From NCBI GenBank assembly GCA_037043455.1, contig JAWPHD010005605.1, positions 1 to 64,000 of the forward strand: a stretch of DNA of 64,000 nucleotides, written 5' to 3'. Of the stretch, positions 37,097 to 43,061 are shown piece after piece. Positions within the stretch are counted from its first letter, which is position 1. Every line of letters starts with the position of its first letter. The DNA is from Cyrtodaria siliqua (lineage: Eukaryota; Mollusca; Bivalvia; Adapedonta; Hiatellidae). The translations under genes and the position numbers were made by a program. A model generated the notes under the pieces. It had not been told where the DNA came from and did not search any database. It was given only the letters and a program-made list of their open reading frames with translations.

Positions 37097-40000
37097 CGTC
37101 GGTAATGTGAAAATCATTATATAAACAAATATTAGGTTTTAAAATATTTAACTGATACTGTTGATATTACCTCCAGTGATGTACCGCACTGCACCAACTT
37201 TAGTCCAGGAATCAAGGCGTACGAAACGATCTTCACCAAACCTTGTCCAATATCTTTGACCTGTAAAATTCAATGCAATCATATAATAATATAATACTAA
37301 TATAAACCGTAAAATGATTATATTTCGTAATTTTATTAACAAAGGCATTTAGCGTATATGCTTAATGAAACTCTCAAGTGTGTCACTCTGTAGTGTGTAT
37401 TGACAAATTAAAACTGATCCCATACATCAAACACTTGCTATGGTTAGAATTGCGCGACTTCGTCCCATATAATTATATTACAATAGTGTATGTGTATAAT
37501 ATATGTGTGTTATAACTTACATATTAAAGATGATTGGCCACCCTTTTTGTAATATTATCAATTAACAAACTTAACTCTTAAACATCGTATTAACATTTCT
37601 TGATACTTCCGGGGAGAAACATTTACTATATACTTTCCAGTGAAATAGAGGATTTTATGATTAAAATAAAACCTTACATTTTTATTGTTTATATTTTCAC
37701 TGTGAAAATATAAACAATGACGTCACGCAACTATTGACTTGTTGGCGTTATTGACGTCATTGTTGTTGCGCGTCACATTTAGTTTCTTTTTATTAGATCT
37801 AAGACAATCTCTAAGGTTGTTAGTATATAATAAAAAGAATATTTGTTGTTTTGTCGTGAAAATAGGATTTATTTTTATCTCGAAGTGAGGAAACTCAAAT
37901 ATTTCCACTCGTGCTAAAGCACTCGTGAAAATATGTTTTCTCGATGACAATACATCCTATATTCACTCCAGTCCAACAAATATCCTCTATATATTTAAAT
38001 CCGCTACTAATTTGTATGTAAAAATAAGCATGACGTAGATACTACTTTTACCACTGCGTGACTGCATGGGGAAATGAGGTAAAGCTGCACAACTATTGCC
38101 AGATAATTGATAAATACATTTACATATGGATTAATTTACCTGTTCAAAGTTTTCTACGTCATCAAATAAAATATTATTCTAGCTTTTAACGGATATTGCA
38201 ATGTGTGAACTGTAGACATCTATTGTTGCGTATTGATTTCGATTTAAATAAACATAAACATGTTCATGAAACAAAACATGACCAGAGAACTTTAAGTCAG
38301 ATTAAAACTGATCTCATACATAACTTTTGCTACGGTTAGAATTGCGCGACTTAGTCCCATACAATTATATTACAGTAAATAATGTATCAATATAATAGAA
38401 CAGAACAGAACAGAACATCACTTTATTAAACTCAAATCACAGTTGATACAAGAGTATACAATACAAACGTTCTTGTAATAATACACATGACAAGTAAGTA
38501 AGTAAGTAAGTAAATAAGTAAATATTTTATTATTGTGACACGTGTATAATATACACTACTATAATATACTGTTATGTAAACGCCTTCTCATTGTATCAGC
38601 TCAGTTAAGATAAACTGCATATTTGGACATGTATTGTTTGTAATAACTACACTGTTGTCATGCTTTGTAATTGTATTTTGTATCCTCATGGGCTTTTAAG
38701 CCTATTGGAAATTGGAAATAAAGATCTATCTATCAATCATAGTACAGAAGGAATATAAGTCACCAATAATTAACAGCTTATAATGTTACAATATATACAA
38801 TTAAATGAATGAATTGAGATGACATAATTATACTGCATAGGGTTAACTAAATATAAGGCATGAATAAGCTTTAATTAGAATGTTATCAACAAACATTTAT
38901 AATTGTGACGACATGTAATATTGAAATTATTTTTTAACATAAATCAGTATTTATGAATAAATAAGAGTTTTCCTTTTTAAATATAATATATGTGTGTTAT
39001 AATTTACATATTAGTTGTATAGTATACACATCTTGTTAAGATTAACCATTGTCGTCGCTCATTATAACTATTTTGAAATGACTCAGAGTACATTCAACAG
39101 AAATATTCAAAAGAAAGAACAACTCGTCATATAACAAAACATGCAACATAAAATAAATGCCTGCTATATTTTAAATCATAAGGTCGCTGCACAGTTTGAA
39201 CAGTTCGTCGATTTGTTGATGAATAAAAACCGTCATAATTTTTAGTTTAGTTTTTTAAAATGTTCCTTCACGTTATAAAACTTAATTATTTTATCAATTT
39301 AAAATTATAGGAATGAACATTGCTGATGCAATAACTACATCCTAACTAACCCCTACCATACCGTCGATGCTTTTAAAAGGCAACTTAATATCTCCAATAC
39401 ACATATACCCCACTACTTCTACTATGGGGAGCGCAAGGCACATATATACCATACACGCCTTCGGCTGAAATGTAGCTCTCTAAATCAGCATTTATACGCC
39501 AAAAATATAATAGGTGCAAATTGTTTAAAAGCTACGTCATAGAACCACAATATACGTCAATGTCCTAAATGTAAATAAATATCTATTGTTACATATTATT
39601 GTTATTATCATGTGTATATTAATTGAGAGATGTTTCAATGACCGGTTAAAACTTGGTTCATCGTCATTTATTACTTATCGTCATTTATTACTTAATCTGT
39701 TGTATGAAGCTGAAGGCTATTTAGTAATCTATATTGGTTTTATTTTAGTCAGGCGGAGGCTAGGGTCCAAAACAGGGCTCTGAGCGATGACTTTATTAAT
39801 TACTTTTATATAATATGATTTCAATGCATAATGAGCCGAACGATAAGACCTATCGATATTAAGGACAGATGTTCCAGAAAAACACGTACGCGGTGATATA
39901 ATATTCATTATTGTATAACATCGCTGAATGATGGATAAACTATGTTTGATGAGTTGTGCCATTTTAGTTTGTCTTTTCGTTATTTCGTCCCGCGATCCGC

Positions 40001-42709
40001 TAGTTAGCAGGCGAAACGATTCTTATCAGCGGAGCGCTGGGTAAAAAGACGGTAATAAGTGTGGCCTTCGTGGTTCAGTGGTAGAGTGCAGAACTTGAGA
40101 TCGGAGTCTCCCCGGTTCGATCCTCCTCCGAACCATTTTCGTTGTGTCCTTGAGCAAGACACTTTACCCACATTTCTTAGTACTGGTTCTACCCAGAAAG
40201 CCTGCACATAATACCTGAAAGGGGGTGATGCAGTATTACTAGATAGAGATACAGATAAGCGGTGCGCGTGGCGAAAAGACGATAAACAGTGAGGAGCGGG
40301 GCGAAAAGACGATAAACAGTGAGGAGCGGGGCGAAAAGACGATAAACAGTGAGGAGCGGGGCGAAAAGACAGCATAATGACAGGCGAAATAACGAAAATA
40401 CGACAGAACTATTACGCTAATTAGCGTTCGTATACCCGATAATCTTCGTCTTTTCGCCCACCCACCCCCGCTAATAATTGTATTTTCGCCTCGCTTCCCG
40501 TCCTTTCGCCCCACGTCCGCTGGTTAATCTCTTTTCGTCTCACTTTTACTTTTTGCACGTCGCCCCATTCATTAGCATCTTTTCGACTTCCGGTCTACAT
40601 GCAAGTCATGCGCACTTAAGAGGATGTGAACATTTTACATATTACTTTGGTGAAATCTAATCACCTACGTATTTATCTAGATGAATGGCTGGTTGTGGGT
40701 CCAACATTCTTCCATACCTTTCATAATCGCTATTTACGTTTAATAATATCTCTGAATATGCGTTTATATGTGTTGGATTTCATGTCAATCAATGTATTGA
40801 AATGAAACGAGTGATAATGAATCACCTGCGTGTAATCTGTATTTACCCTGTCTGAACAAATGTGATTATTGTGGATTTATGGTAACATTATCGTTTTACA
40901 TAAAGTCGTACATTGCATATTTTGTCAGCGTTCATTATAGATTCGTGAGTATTTTTTTGCCGGATACAGTTACAATGCAATGATCATACTCCTTCACTGT
41001 CGTCATGGAATCAAAATAAGTTAATGAAAAAAAATCATAGATCATGTCCTTTTGAATAATAAGTATTAACCTTATTAAGTGTTAATACATTTATAATGGC
41101 GGGCGGTTTCACAGGCTGTTCCTTTTACGATAGCTATAACATGTATATGAACATTAATTAGGACTATACAATTATATGCATGTAGACCGGAAGGCGAAAA
41201 GACGCTTATGAGCGGGGCGCGGGTCGAAACGATGACACTTAGCTTGCCAAAAAAGACGCTAATCAGCGTGGCGCGGGGCGAAAAGACGATACTCAGTGAG
41301 GCGTAGGTGAAAGTACGATGATTAGCTGGTATAGGAAGGAAAATTAACGCCCTAGATCTGTCGATTTGTCGTTATTTTTCGCCCTGCGCCTCGCAGTCTA
41401 TCATATTTTCTCCCCGCGCCCCCGCTAACTATCGCGAGACGATAAAATGGCACAAATCTGCTTATCACTGATCCGTTTATCACCCGGAATAGGTTTATGA
41501 TGGTCGGGGTGGCCCACCCCTCAACAAACCTTACAAAACACATAATTTTCATCAAAATAAGTGTATACGCAAAACAATTGACCATTATAATAAAGTGAAG
41601 GCATTATGTAACATACATAGGGAGTTTTTCTTTTTCTTAAATATATGACATACTATTTAGAAAGACTGATAAAAAGGACCAGATTGAAATCCTGAGGTAT
41701 TTGAAAAAAACACTATTGAGTATTTATGAGTAATTCGTTAATAAGAGGTGTGGAGTGCGTTGTCCAGTGGTAGAGCGCCGAACTCCTGATCGAGAGGTCG
41801 TGGGTTCGATCCTCCGTCGCGGCCACGTTATTTATCCTTGAGCAAGATAATTAATCCACATTGCTTAGTACTGGTTCTACCCAGGAAGCCATCGAGAGTG
41901 ATTAATCTAAGTTGCAAGAACTTGTTTCGCAATCGATGTAAAATAAATATGTTTAAAAAAAAAAAAATAAGAGGTGTAAGGCGCTGTATACAGATCGCTA
42001 TGGTAACCGCTCGTACCACACACTTTTATGAGAAAAGTGTTAACAGTAAAAACAGTGGTTCTACTCAGGTAGTTAAGTTCTTCTCAAATACATGATGTCA
42101 TCCTTTAACAATTAAACTTGCCGGGACATATATATTATATATAACCTCCATTATATGTTTTAAAAAAGCCTAAAACAGCGTGCAAAAAATCAATTAAGTT
42201 CATTTTTTAATTTAAAATGCTCCGTTTTTACTAGACGATAAAGGTAGAAACCAATATCAAATCATCAAATATTGATTTATTTTATTTTTAGATTTTTTAA
42301 AATATATTTTCTTTTTTACATGTTTACACAGCGAAATGATTCATGCATGTTGTCTCTACTGTGTAACAATATAAAACATTTTTGTATAATCATAAATGTT
42401 ATATCTTATGTAATATATACCATATAATCCAAAGCTTATATCTTGACCATGTTTTTATCAAACGTCTTTCTTGTTTTTAAAGAAATAATAATTTTGGATG
42501 TTCTGTACACTAATATGATTACAGTACCTGTCTGTGATTCTGGCACTCTGCGTCCCGGTATAACTGTCCGAGCTGACCTCCAGGGTTCATCCGCCATTGC
42601 ATATCCAAGAATTAAATGTCGTTTGCTCCATGTCAGGATTTATCAAGATTTCCACTTGTGACCAAACTGAACCGGAAAGGCTCAGGATCATCAAAAGGTA
42701 AAGCATCAT
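10159..42709 (-). CDS. GH10 glycoside hydrolase (endo-1,4-beta-xylanase type) with N-terminal CBM-like domain, split over at least 11 exons
   Basis: Predicted secreted enzyme that cleaves beta-1,4-xylan or a related polysaccharide. Coding order is signal peptide and start of a CBM4_9-like domain (42709-42528), an unlocated middle part, the end of that domain (37260-37171, 35197-35041), a linker (32006-31970), then the GH10 barrel (23985 to about 10550). GH10 hallmarks are FPFGSAVGAS at the barrel start, RGH-x-VFWG, WDVNNEN holding the acid/base Glu, and ITELS holding the nucleophile Glu. Phases agree at every junction from 37260 to the stop, giving 517 codons. Oddities: an in-frame TGA at 42589-42587, a C-terminal tail derived from an inserted PLE, and introns loaded with satellites and foldback DNA. 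Family assignment is secure from the motifs. Substrate, and whether the locus is still functional, are inferred. Confidence 0.88.
10165..10336 (+). mobile_element. PLE tail inserted into the last GH10 exon
   Basis: About 170 bp of PLE tail (GCGGTAGCCCTATTGTCAAC to GATATTTTTATCCTTCT) on the plus strand. Read antisense it stays open and supplies the last 58 codons of the GH10 frame. Confidence 0.85.
10582..11157. other. GH10 intron sequence, no further feature
   Basis: AT-rich, with a short CT/GA-rich hairpin near 11005-11075. Nothing coding. Confidence 0.5.
11158..11326 (+). repeat. PLE tail fragment directly upstream of the main PLE copy
   Basis: TTGGTTAGGGATTAGATCAT through CCGTTCCAAGGCGGTAGCC, then an abrupt change to the 5' part of the next copy. 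A tail fragment preceding a body is the partial-tandem arrangement typical of PLEs. Confidence 0.8.
11327..13972 (+). pseudogene. longest Penelope-like element copy, RT present, disrupted
   Basis: N-terminal region from 11393 (MPIIFRDTHVVDSIPKYF, then the Cys-bearing KKCECNTSKFCYAPAGHV). RT blocks in order: YWIPKLHKNPYKARFISNSS at 12137, YDFSTLYTTLPHHLIKDKL at 12380, GIPMGTNCAPLVVDL at 12630, RYLDDILNID at 12770, and FLDLDLWIENGK at 12890. C-terminal region runs to 13465, then about 500 bp of noncoding tail. Breaks: frame change near 11755, TGA at 11973, one-base loss in an A-run near 12450, and TAA at 13226. No GIY-YIG endonuclease block is visible. It lies in the last GH10 intron. Confidence 0.85.
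13973..14125 (+). repeat. second PLE tail end, tandem to the previous
   Basis: After CTGATATTTTTATCCTTCT the tail restarts at CTATTGTCAACCCCTTTGTG and ends near GCCCGATCGTTTTATATT. It lies about 50 bp from the GH10 exon end at 14174. Confidence 0.8.
14174..14389 (-). CDS. GH10 gene exon with catalytic nucleophile Glu
   Basis: A phase 0-0 exon of 216 bp (72 codons) with acceptor atatcttag and donor gtaagt. It reads ARLDIVAEAGLPILITELSI, where the Glu of ITELS is the GH10 nucleophile. It continues through YTDVLTLFYGHPAVEGILMW and GFWDGKLWTPDAKLFEGPDVT, the last barrel strands. The Trp-rich GILMWGFWDG is typical of the family. Confidence 0.94.
14471..14545. repeat. (GA)n microsatellite
   Basis: GA/GAAA dinucleotide tract of about 75 bp in the intron upstream of the nucleophile exon. 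The Ser/Leu-rich minus-strand frames across it are artefacts. Confidence 0.95.
14595..14705 (-). repeat. SINE remnant
   Basis: Carries the GCGTCTTGCCCAAGAAC word that, on the minus strand, is the conserved post-tRNA part of the SINEs in this window. The tRNA-like head is degraded. Confidence 0.45.
14907..15014 (-). CDS. GH10 gene exon (36 codons)
   Basis: A phase 0-0 exon of 108 bp with acceptor cgtcaag and donor gtagtt. It reads ALRHQAQFFKDAGVPIHGVG, then IQSHLKSSNMDLTAIQ. The GVPIHGVGIQSH block is the conserved GH10 strand carrying a substrate-contacting His. Confidence 0.9.
15015..16280. other. GH10 intron, no gene recognised
   Basis: AT-rich intron. The frame at 15561-15782 has no recognisable domain. 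Confidence 0.55.
16281..16433 (+). repeat. 39-bp tandem repeat, four copies
   Basis: The unit TTTATTTGTTCTCTAATACG plus AAGTAACCAATATCACTG recurs at a strict 39-bp spacing (TTCTCTAATACG at 16291, 16330, 16369 and 16408). Confidence 0.93.
16638..16806 (-). CDS. GH10 gene exon with catalytic acid/base Glu
   Basis: A 169-bp exon with acceptor taatacag and donor gttagt. Its first base completes the Leu codon from the previous exon. It then reads VEHWDVNNENLHDDWYERAL, followed by NDPNITLKMFDGVHKINPGV and KLYLNDFSVLGGDSAM. The second Glu-type position of WDVNNEN is the acid/base residue of family GH10. It ends in phase 0. Confidence 0.93.
17150..17612. repeat. direct repeats flanking a palindrome
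   Basis: About 95 bp beginning CATGATG and containing GCATTGCAGA-x-CCATACTACGC occurs at 17150-17247 and again at 17513-17612. Between them 17261-17334 is a near-perfect hairpin (GAAAGGGGAAATTTGGAAAT against its complement), followed by an inverted piece of the GAGCGGTAGC repeat. Confidence 0.75.
17772..17909 (-). CDS. GH10 gene exon carrying the RGH substrate-binding motif
   Basis: A 138-bp exon with acceptor tactactgcag and donor gtaatt. It reads IKSRGHCVFWGVEKNVQDW, then VKALDVESLKTAISDRVQGV and VSATKGL with a split final codon. RGH-x-x-x-W is a conserved GH10 substrate-binding strand. The residue after RGH is Cys here, where I expect Asn or another polar residue in many relatives. Confidence 0.87.
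18018..18262 (+). repeat. PLE 3' tail
   Basis: Begins at GTAGGGTAAGTGTAAGGTTT and ends CTGTCCGATAATTTTAGCCT. A short, little-diverged tail in a GH10 intron. Confidence 0.85.
18478..19076 (+). repeat. 38-bp minisatellite, about 15 copies
   Basis: The unit TAAATAGTGTAATGCATGTC plus TATGACGGTGAAGAACTC has a strict 38-bp period. Substitutions (AGTGTAA/AGAGTAA, GCATG/GCACG) recur in blocks, suggesting multi-unit duplication. Confidence 0.95.
19290..19465 (-). mobile_element. tRNA-headed SINE relic
   Basis: The minus strand has a tRNA-like head with a B-box-like GGGCTCGAATCCCACTGGA and, downstream, the CTGTTTCTACCCAGGAAA word shared with the SINEs at 24.1, 40.1 and 41.8 kb. Confidence 0.6.
19605..20225 (+). 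repeat. older PLE 3' end copy
   Basis: A diverged C-terminal piece (TACGAACTTCGTAAGATCCT, CAAAGTACTGCATG) and the complete noncoding tail to TGTTCGACTTTTTTATCTG. Confidence 0.8.
20541..20596 (-). CDS. GH10 gene exon (56 bp)
   Basis: A short exon with acceptor ag before GGAACA and donor gtgagt. It reads GTIDYDTALTALTALRDHG, matching the GH10 helix between MEWNQ and the RGH motif. It ends in phase 2 (GG), and the next exon supplies the third base. It is too short to show as an isolated reading frame; I recognised it from the family sequence and the phases. Confidence 0.87.
20725..21630 (+). repeat. dispersed 310-bp repeat (GACGAGGTAT family) split by an insertion
   Basis: The start (TTTCTAAACTACTGACGACG) is at 20725 and the rest (TTTGAGAATCCAAACTCAAT to TTAGTTTCTTTAAG-like end) at 21318-21630. 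Unrelated sequence, including the GAGCGGTAGC repeat at 21132-21320, lies between. Full-length relatives are at 35325-35590 and 61355-61650, all in plus orientation. Confidence 0.7.
21132..21320 (+). repeat. dispersed GAGCGGTAGCTAGC repeat, copy 2
   Basis: Nearly identical to 7739-7922. Here it lies inside another repeat. Confidence 0.8.
21860..22847. mobile_element. TIR element with five internal 160-170 bp tandem units
   Basis: GCGGATCCAGG at 21864-21874 and its complement at 22834-22844 bound the element, with G-rich then C-rich subterminal tracts. Inside, a unit with CCGTTTTCAAATAAAAGGAT, GCGAGCGAAGCGAGCGA and GGGCGTGCATCGAAATTGTT is repeated five times (CTGAGGGCGTG near 22070, 22231, 22401, 22564 and 22730). 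No transposase is present, so it is a non-autonomous DNA element. Confidence 0.8.
22853..23826. other. GH10 intron, no gene recognised
   Basis: Contains a duplicated GGCAGTTCCGAT-x-GTAAACGAAT motif at 23418-23495 that makes a short Arg/Ser-rich frame. I see no domain and treat it as repeat DNA. Confidence 0.5.
23827..23985 (-). CDS. GH10 gene exon: start of catalytic barrel
   Basis: A 159-bp phase 0-0 exon with acceptor atttcttcag and donor gtaagc. It encodes VNQQTLAFPFGSAVGASE, then YQKYQDVFYDNYNWAVIENK and KWKQMEWNQ. The FPFGSAVGAS block and the ENKLKW-x-x-MEW block are the opening strands of GH10 enzymes of animal type. Confidence 0.9.
24020..24405 (+). repeat. PLE tail split by a SINE
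   Basis: The tail runs CTGATCGTTCCAAGGCATTA to TTTTTATGTTT (24074) and resumes at 24289 with TTTTATGTTTGTGGTGTC, ending CTGTTCGACTTTTATACTC. Removing 24075-24298 restores the usual tail order. Confidence 0.78.
24075..24288 (-). mobile_element. tRNA-headed SINE with 10-bp target-site duplication
   Basis: Flanked by TTTTATGTTT at 24065-24074 and 24289-24298. The minus strand starts with a tRNA-like head (GTGGTCTAGTTG A box, GTGGGTTCGGTCC B box), then TTCCTGGGCAAGACATTTTA and CTTAGTACTGGTTTTACCC, ending in an A/T-rich tail. Confidence 0.85.
24845..31010 (+). repeat. 61-bp satellite array, about 100 units, with higher-order structure
   Basis: Basic unit about 61 bp (TAGTAAGTAGAATCTCGCTT, ATCCGGCCGATTAAACGTAT, TTGGTGTAGTGCGCCATTTAT). 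At least four unit types alternate (GGCCGATTAAACGTATTTGG, GTCGGTTAAACTCATTTGG, GACGGTTAAACTCATTTGG with GGTGTGTCC, and ATATTTGATGTAGTACGCC). Blocks are duplicated as multimers; 30565-31000 repeats 30075-30510 (eight units). It lies in one GH10 intron. Its short frames are artefacts. Confidence 0.97.
31198..31722. mobile_element. TTAA-flanked TIR element enclosing a tRNA-like segment
   Basis: TTAA at 31194-31197 and 31723-31726 flank terminal inverted repeats AGAGACACTGTCCGTA and AGGGACACTGTCCGTA (one mismatch in 16). Inside, 31459-31590 holds a tRNA-like sequence (GCTTAGCTCAGTCGGGAGCG, then GGGCTGCGAGTTCAAACGC). No transposase. The TTAA sites suggest piggyBac-type mobilisation. Confidence 0.78.
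31459..31590 (+). pseudogene. degenerate tRNA-like sequence inside the TIR element
   Basis: The A-box region TTAGCTCAGTCGGGAG is tRNA-perfect and a B-box-like GAGTTCAAACGC follows, but 60-70 extra bases separate them and the cloverleaf cannot close. Not a functional tRNA gene as read. Confidence 0.5.
31970..32006 (-). CDS. GH10 gene 37-bp microexon
   Basis: The acceptor (gtatttttcag) and donor (gtaagt) bracket 37 bases. The first base completes the split Arg codon from the 35197 exon. Twelve codons follow, reading MNGITRGKYSVE, and end in phase 0 exactly where the next exon starts with VNQQTLAF. This is the only place I found that repairs the phase clash between the flanking exons. The end of the large foldback element (32041-34844) lies only 34 bp upstream of the acceptor, in the branch-point region. 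Confidence 0.8.
32041..34844. mobile_element. 2.8-kb foldback element with internal 220-230 bp subrepeats
   Basis: The outer ends TAAAGTTAGGACC and, reversed, the same word are inverted repeats, possibly on a TA duplication. About 100 bp inside each end match (CACCTAATAATAATGAATTTG on the left, its complement on the right). Left-arm subrepeats run in one direction (GAACTGCGTCCTGGCTCCCA, AATTGGCAACTGGCTAAACT, ATAAAACGGACATGTTG) to about 33690. They reappear inverted from 33700 to the end. The subrepeats are themselves rich in TTCGCAGTTCG-type palindromes. Confidence 0.85.
35041..35197 (-). CDS. GH10 gene exon: end of CBM-like domain and linker
   Basis: A 157-bp exon with acceptor cctag and donor gtcagt. 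It encodes ECNAYVQVKGSTVNYLVDDA, where the NYLVDDASL block is the signature ending of CBM4_9-like modules. An Arg/Lys/Ala-rich stretch (ANSRVASLRKAKIRFR) then leads into the catalytic domain. It ends in phase 2 (AG) and needs a one-base start in the next exon, which the microexon at 32006 provides. Confidence 0.85.
35325..35590 (+). repeat. dispersed 310-bp repeat (GACGAGGTAT family), copy 2
   Basis: CTACTGACGACGAGGTATAT to TTTTGCCGTTATTGACGGGT, matching 61355-61650 and the split copy at 20725-21630. Confidence 0.75.
35591..36584. other. GH10 intron; GTTACC-rich tract at 35950-36035
   Basis: A short irregular (GTTACC/GTTAC)n tract occurs at 35950-36035. The frame at 36198-36491 shows no domain. 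Confidence 0.55.
36585..36775 (+). repeat. 95-bp tandem duplication
   Basis: ACATGTTGTATGTGATTACT through GCTAGAG-x-TTACACTGTTCC occurs twice with a 95-bp offset and few differences. Confidence 0.9.
37050..37093. repeat. (GA)n microsatellite
   Basis: Uninterrupted GA dinucleotides just downstream of a GH10 exon, in its intron. Confidence 0.95.
37171..37260 (-). CDS. GH10 gene exon: C-terminal half of CBM-like domain
   Basis: A 90-bp exon bounded by an acceptor (ttttacag) and a donor (gtaata). It encodes QRYWTRFGEDRFVRLDSWTK and on to YITG, the beta-strand-rich second half of a CBM4_9-like fold. It starts with two bases of a split Gly codon and ends in phase 1, which joins the 35197 exon as Gly-Thr-Glu-Glu-Cys. 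Confidence 0.8.
37407..38373. repeat. 75-bp direct repeats enclosing palindromic repeat DNA
   Basis: ATTAAAACTGAT-x-x-CATACAT through AATTGCGCGACTT-x-GTCCCAT occurs at 37407-37482 and 38300-38373. Between them lie TATATTTTCACTGTGAAAATATA (a perfect hairpin at about 37686), a CCACTCGTGCTAAAGCACTCGTG half-palindrome and the inverted copy of the 3600-3912 repeat. Confidence 0.65.
38008..38293 (-). repeat. dispersed repeat, copy 2 (inverse of 3600-3912)
   Basis: The reverse complement matches 3600-3912 in order: AAAGTTCTC, GTTTCATGAACATGTTTATG, AATTATCTGGCAA and ATCTACGTCATGC. Confidence 0.75.
38396..38740. mobile_element. LINE 3' ends: minus-strand (AGAAC)n end and plus-strand (ATCT)n end
   Basis: 38400-38470 begins with AGAACAGAACAGAACAGAAC then CATCACTTTATTAAACTC, the reversed end of a LINE. 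38580-38740 ends GGAAATTGGAAATAAAGATC with an ATCTATCTATC tail, a plus-strand LINE 3' end. A (GTAA)n stretch lies between. Confidence 0.6.
39315..39570 (+). pseudogene. LINE ORF2 C-terminal relic
   Basis: The frame reads YFYYGERKAHIYHTRLRLKC, SSLNQHLYAKNIIG and then a degraded Cys motif (QCPKC). This arrangement is usual at the C-terminus of several LINE clades. At least one stop is present. Confidence 0.5.
39571..40061. other. GH10 intron, no gene recognised
   Basis: AT-rich, no supported feature. Confidence 0.5.
40062..40262 (+). mobile_element. tRNA-headed SINE
   Basis: Head: CGTGGTTCAGTGGTAGAGTG (A box) and CCCCGGTTCGATCCTCC (B box). Body: TGTCCTTGAGCAAGACACTT and CTTAGTACTGGTTCTACCC. 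Same family as 24075-24288 and 41752-41965. Confidence 0.82.
40255..40370 (+). repeat. 30-bp tandem repeat with GGCGAAAAGACG core
   Basis: GGGGCGAAAAGACGATAAAC plus AGTGAGGAGC is repeated about four times. Diverged inverted relatives (CTTTTCGCC words) lie at 40435-40600 and further direct ones at 41185-41420. Confidence 0.88.
41185..41420. repeat. GCGAAAAGACG-type repeats, direct and inverted
   Basis: Three direct words (GGCGAAAAGACG, AAAAAAGACGCTAATCAGCG, GGGGCGAAAAGACGATACTC) are followed by inverted TTTTTCGCCCTGCGCCTCGC. The island is GC-rich relative to the surrounding DNA. Confidence 0.7.
41752..41965 (+). mobile_element. tRNA-headed SINE with 12-bp target-site duplication and poly-A tail
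   Basis: Flanked by AATAAGAGGTGT at 41740-41751 and 41966-41977. Head with TTGTCCAGTGGTAGAGCG and GTGGGTTCGATCCTCC, body with CTTGAGCAAGATAATTAATC and CTTAGTACTGGTTCTACCC, ending in an A-run. This is the cleanest copy and probably a recent insertion. Confidence 0.88.
41978..42527. other. GH10 first intron start, no gene recognised
   Basis: Very AT-rich. I looked here for the missing CBM-like exon and did not find it. Confidence 0.5.
42528..42709 (-). CDS. GH10 gene exon 1: signal peptide and start of CBM-like domain, with in-frame TGA
   Basis: From the first of two adjacent ATGs the frame reads MMLYLLMILSLSGSVWSQ, a classic signal peptide, followed by VEILINPDMEQ, the usual opening of a CBM4_9-like domain. 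It continues WICNGG, then TGA (42589-42587), then TLEVSSDSYTGTQSARITD in the same frame up to a GT donor (gtactg) at 42527. From my knowledge of the family a Cys is commonly found near this point, so the stop may be a Cys codon changed to TGA. The exon ends in phase 2 and cannot join 37260 in frame, which is why at least one further exon must exist. Confidence 0.72.
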
Positions 42710-43061
42710 GCCGTAGATATTGTTTTTTGACTACTTCCTCCCTATTTTACTTCTTGTAATTACGTATTAAAAGCTTGTGAACGAACGTTGCTTACACCGA
42801 CGTTTTGAATAAGTGTCTTGTGGCTCGGGGTGTCTTGATATTTATATAACAATATGACAAAGTAATTAATGCACTTAACAGTTGACTGTAGATTGGTCAC
42901 ACAGTGAGTGAGACGGTCAACAATTGCAAGTCACGTTTATTAAAGAGCCTCTAGCACAACGGTCAATAATTAGTTGTTCTCCATTAATACGGTGTCCCCG
43001 GTGTCCCATTGAAGGGTAACAGCACGATCACTTCTTCGAGTAAGAATCGCGAGCGCTATTG
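42710..43061 (-). promoter_or_regulatory. upstream region of the GH10 gene
   Basis: Region between the GH10 start codon and the minisatellite. It holds the candidate TATA box at 42839-42848. No other motif can be called. Confidence 0.4.
42839..42848 (-). promoter_or_regulatory. candidate TATA box of the GH10 gene
   Basis: The minus strand reads TATATAAATA about 130 bp upstream of the ATG at 42709, at a spacing that allows a 5' UTR of roughly 100 nt. It is motif evidence only, in AT-rich DNA where chance matches are common. Confidence 0.4.

Noticed and set aside
40072..40140. functional tRNA gene
   Set aside because: The A and B boxes belong to a SINE head; the same body sequence follows in several copies and the cloverleaf does not close.
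41660..41700. candidate missing CBM-like exon (frame ISIWSFLSVFLN after an acceptor-like AG)
   Set aside because: The phase could fit at the start, but the residues do not resemble the domain and no credible donor follows.
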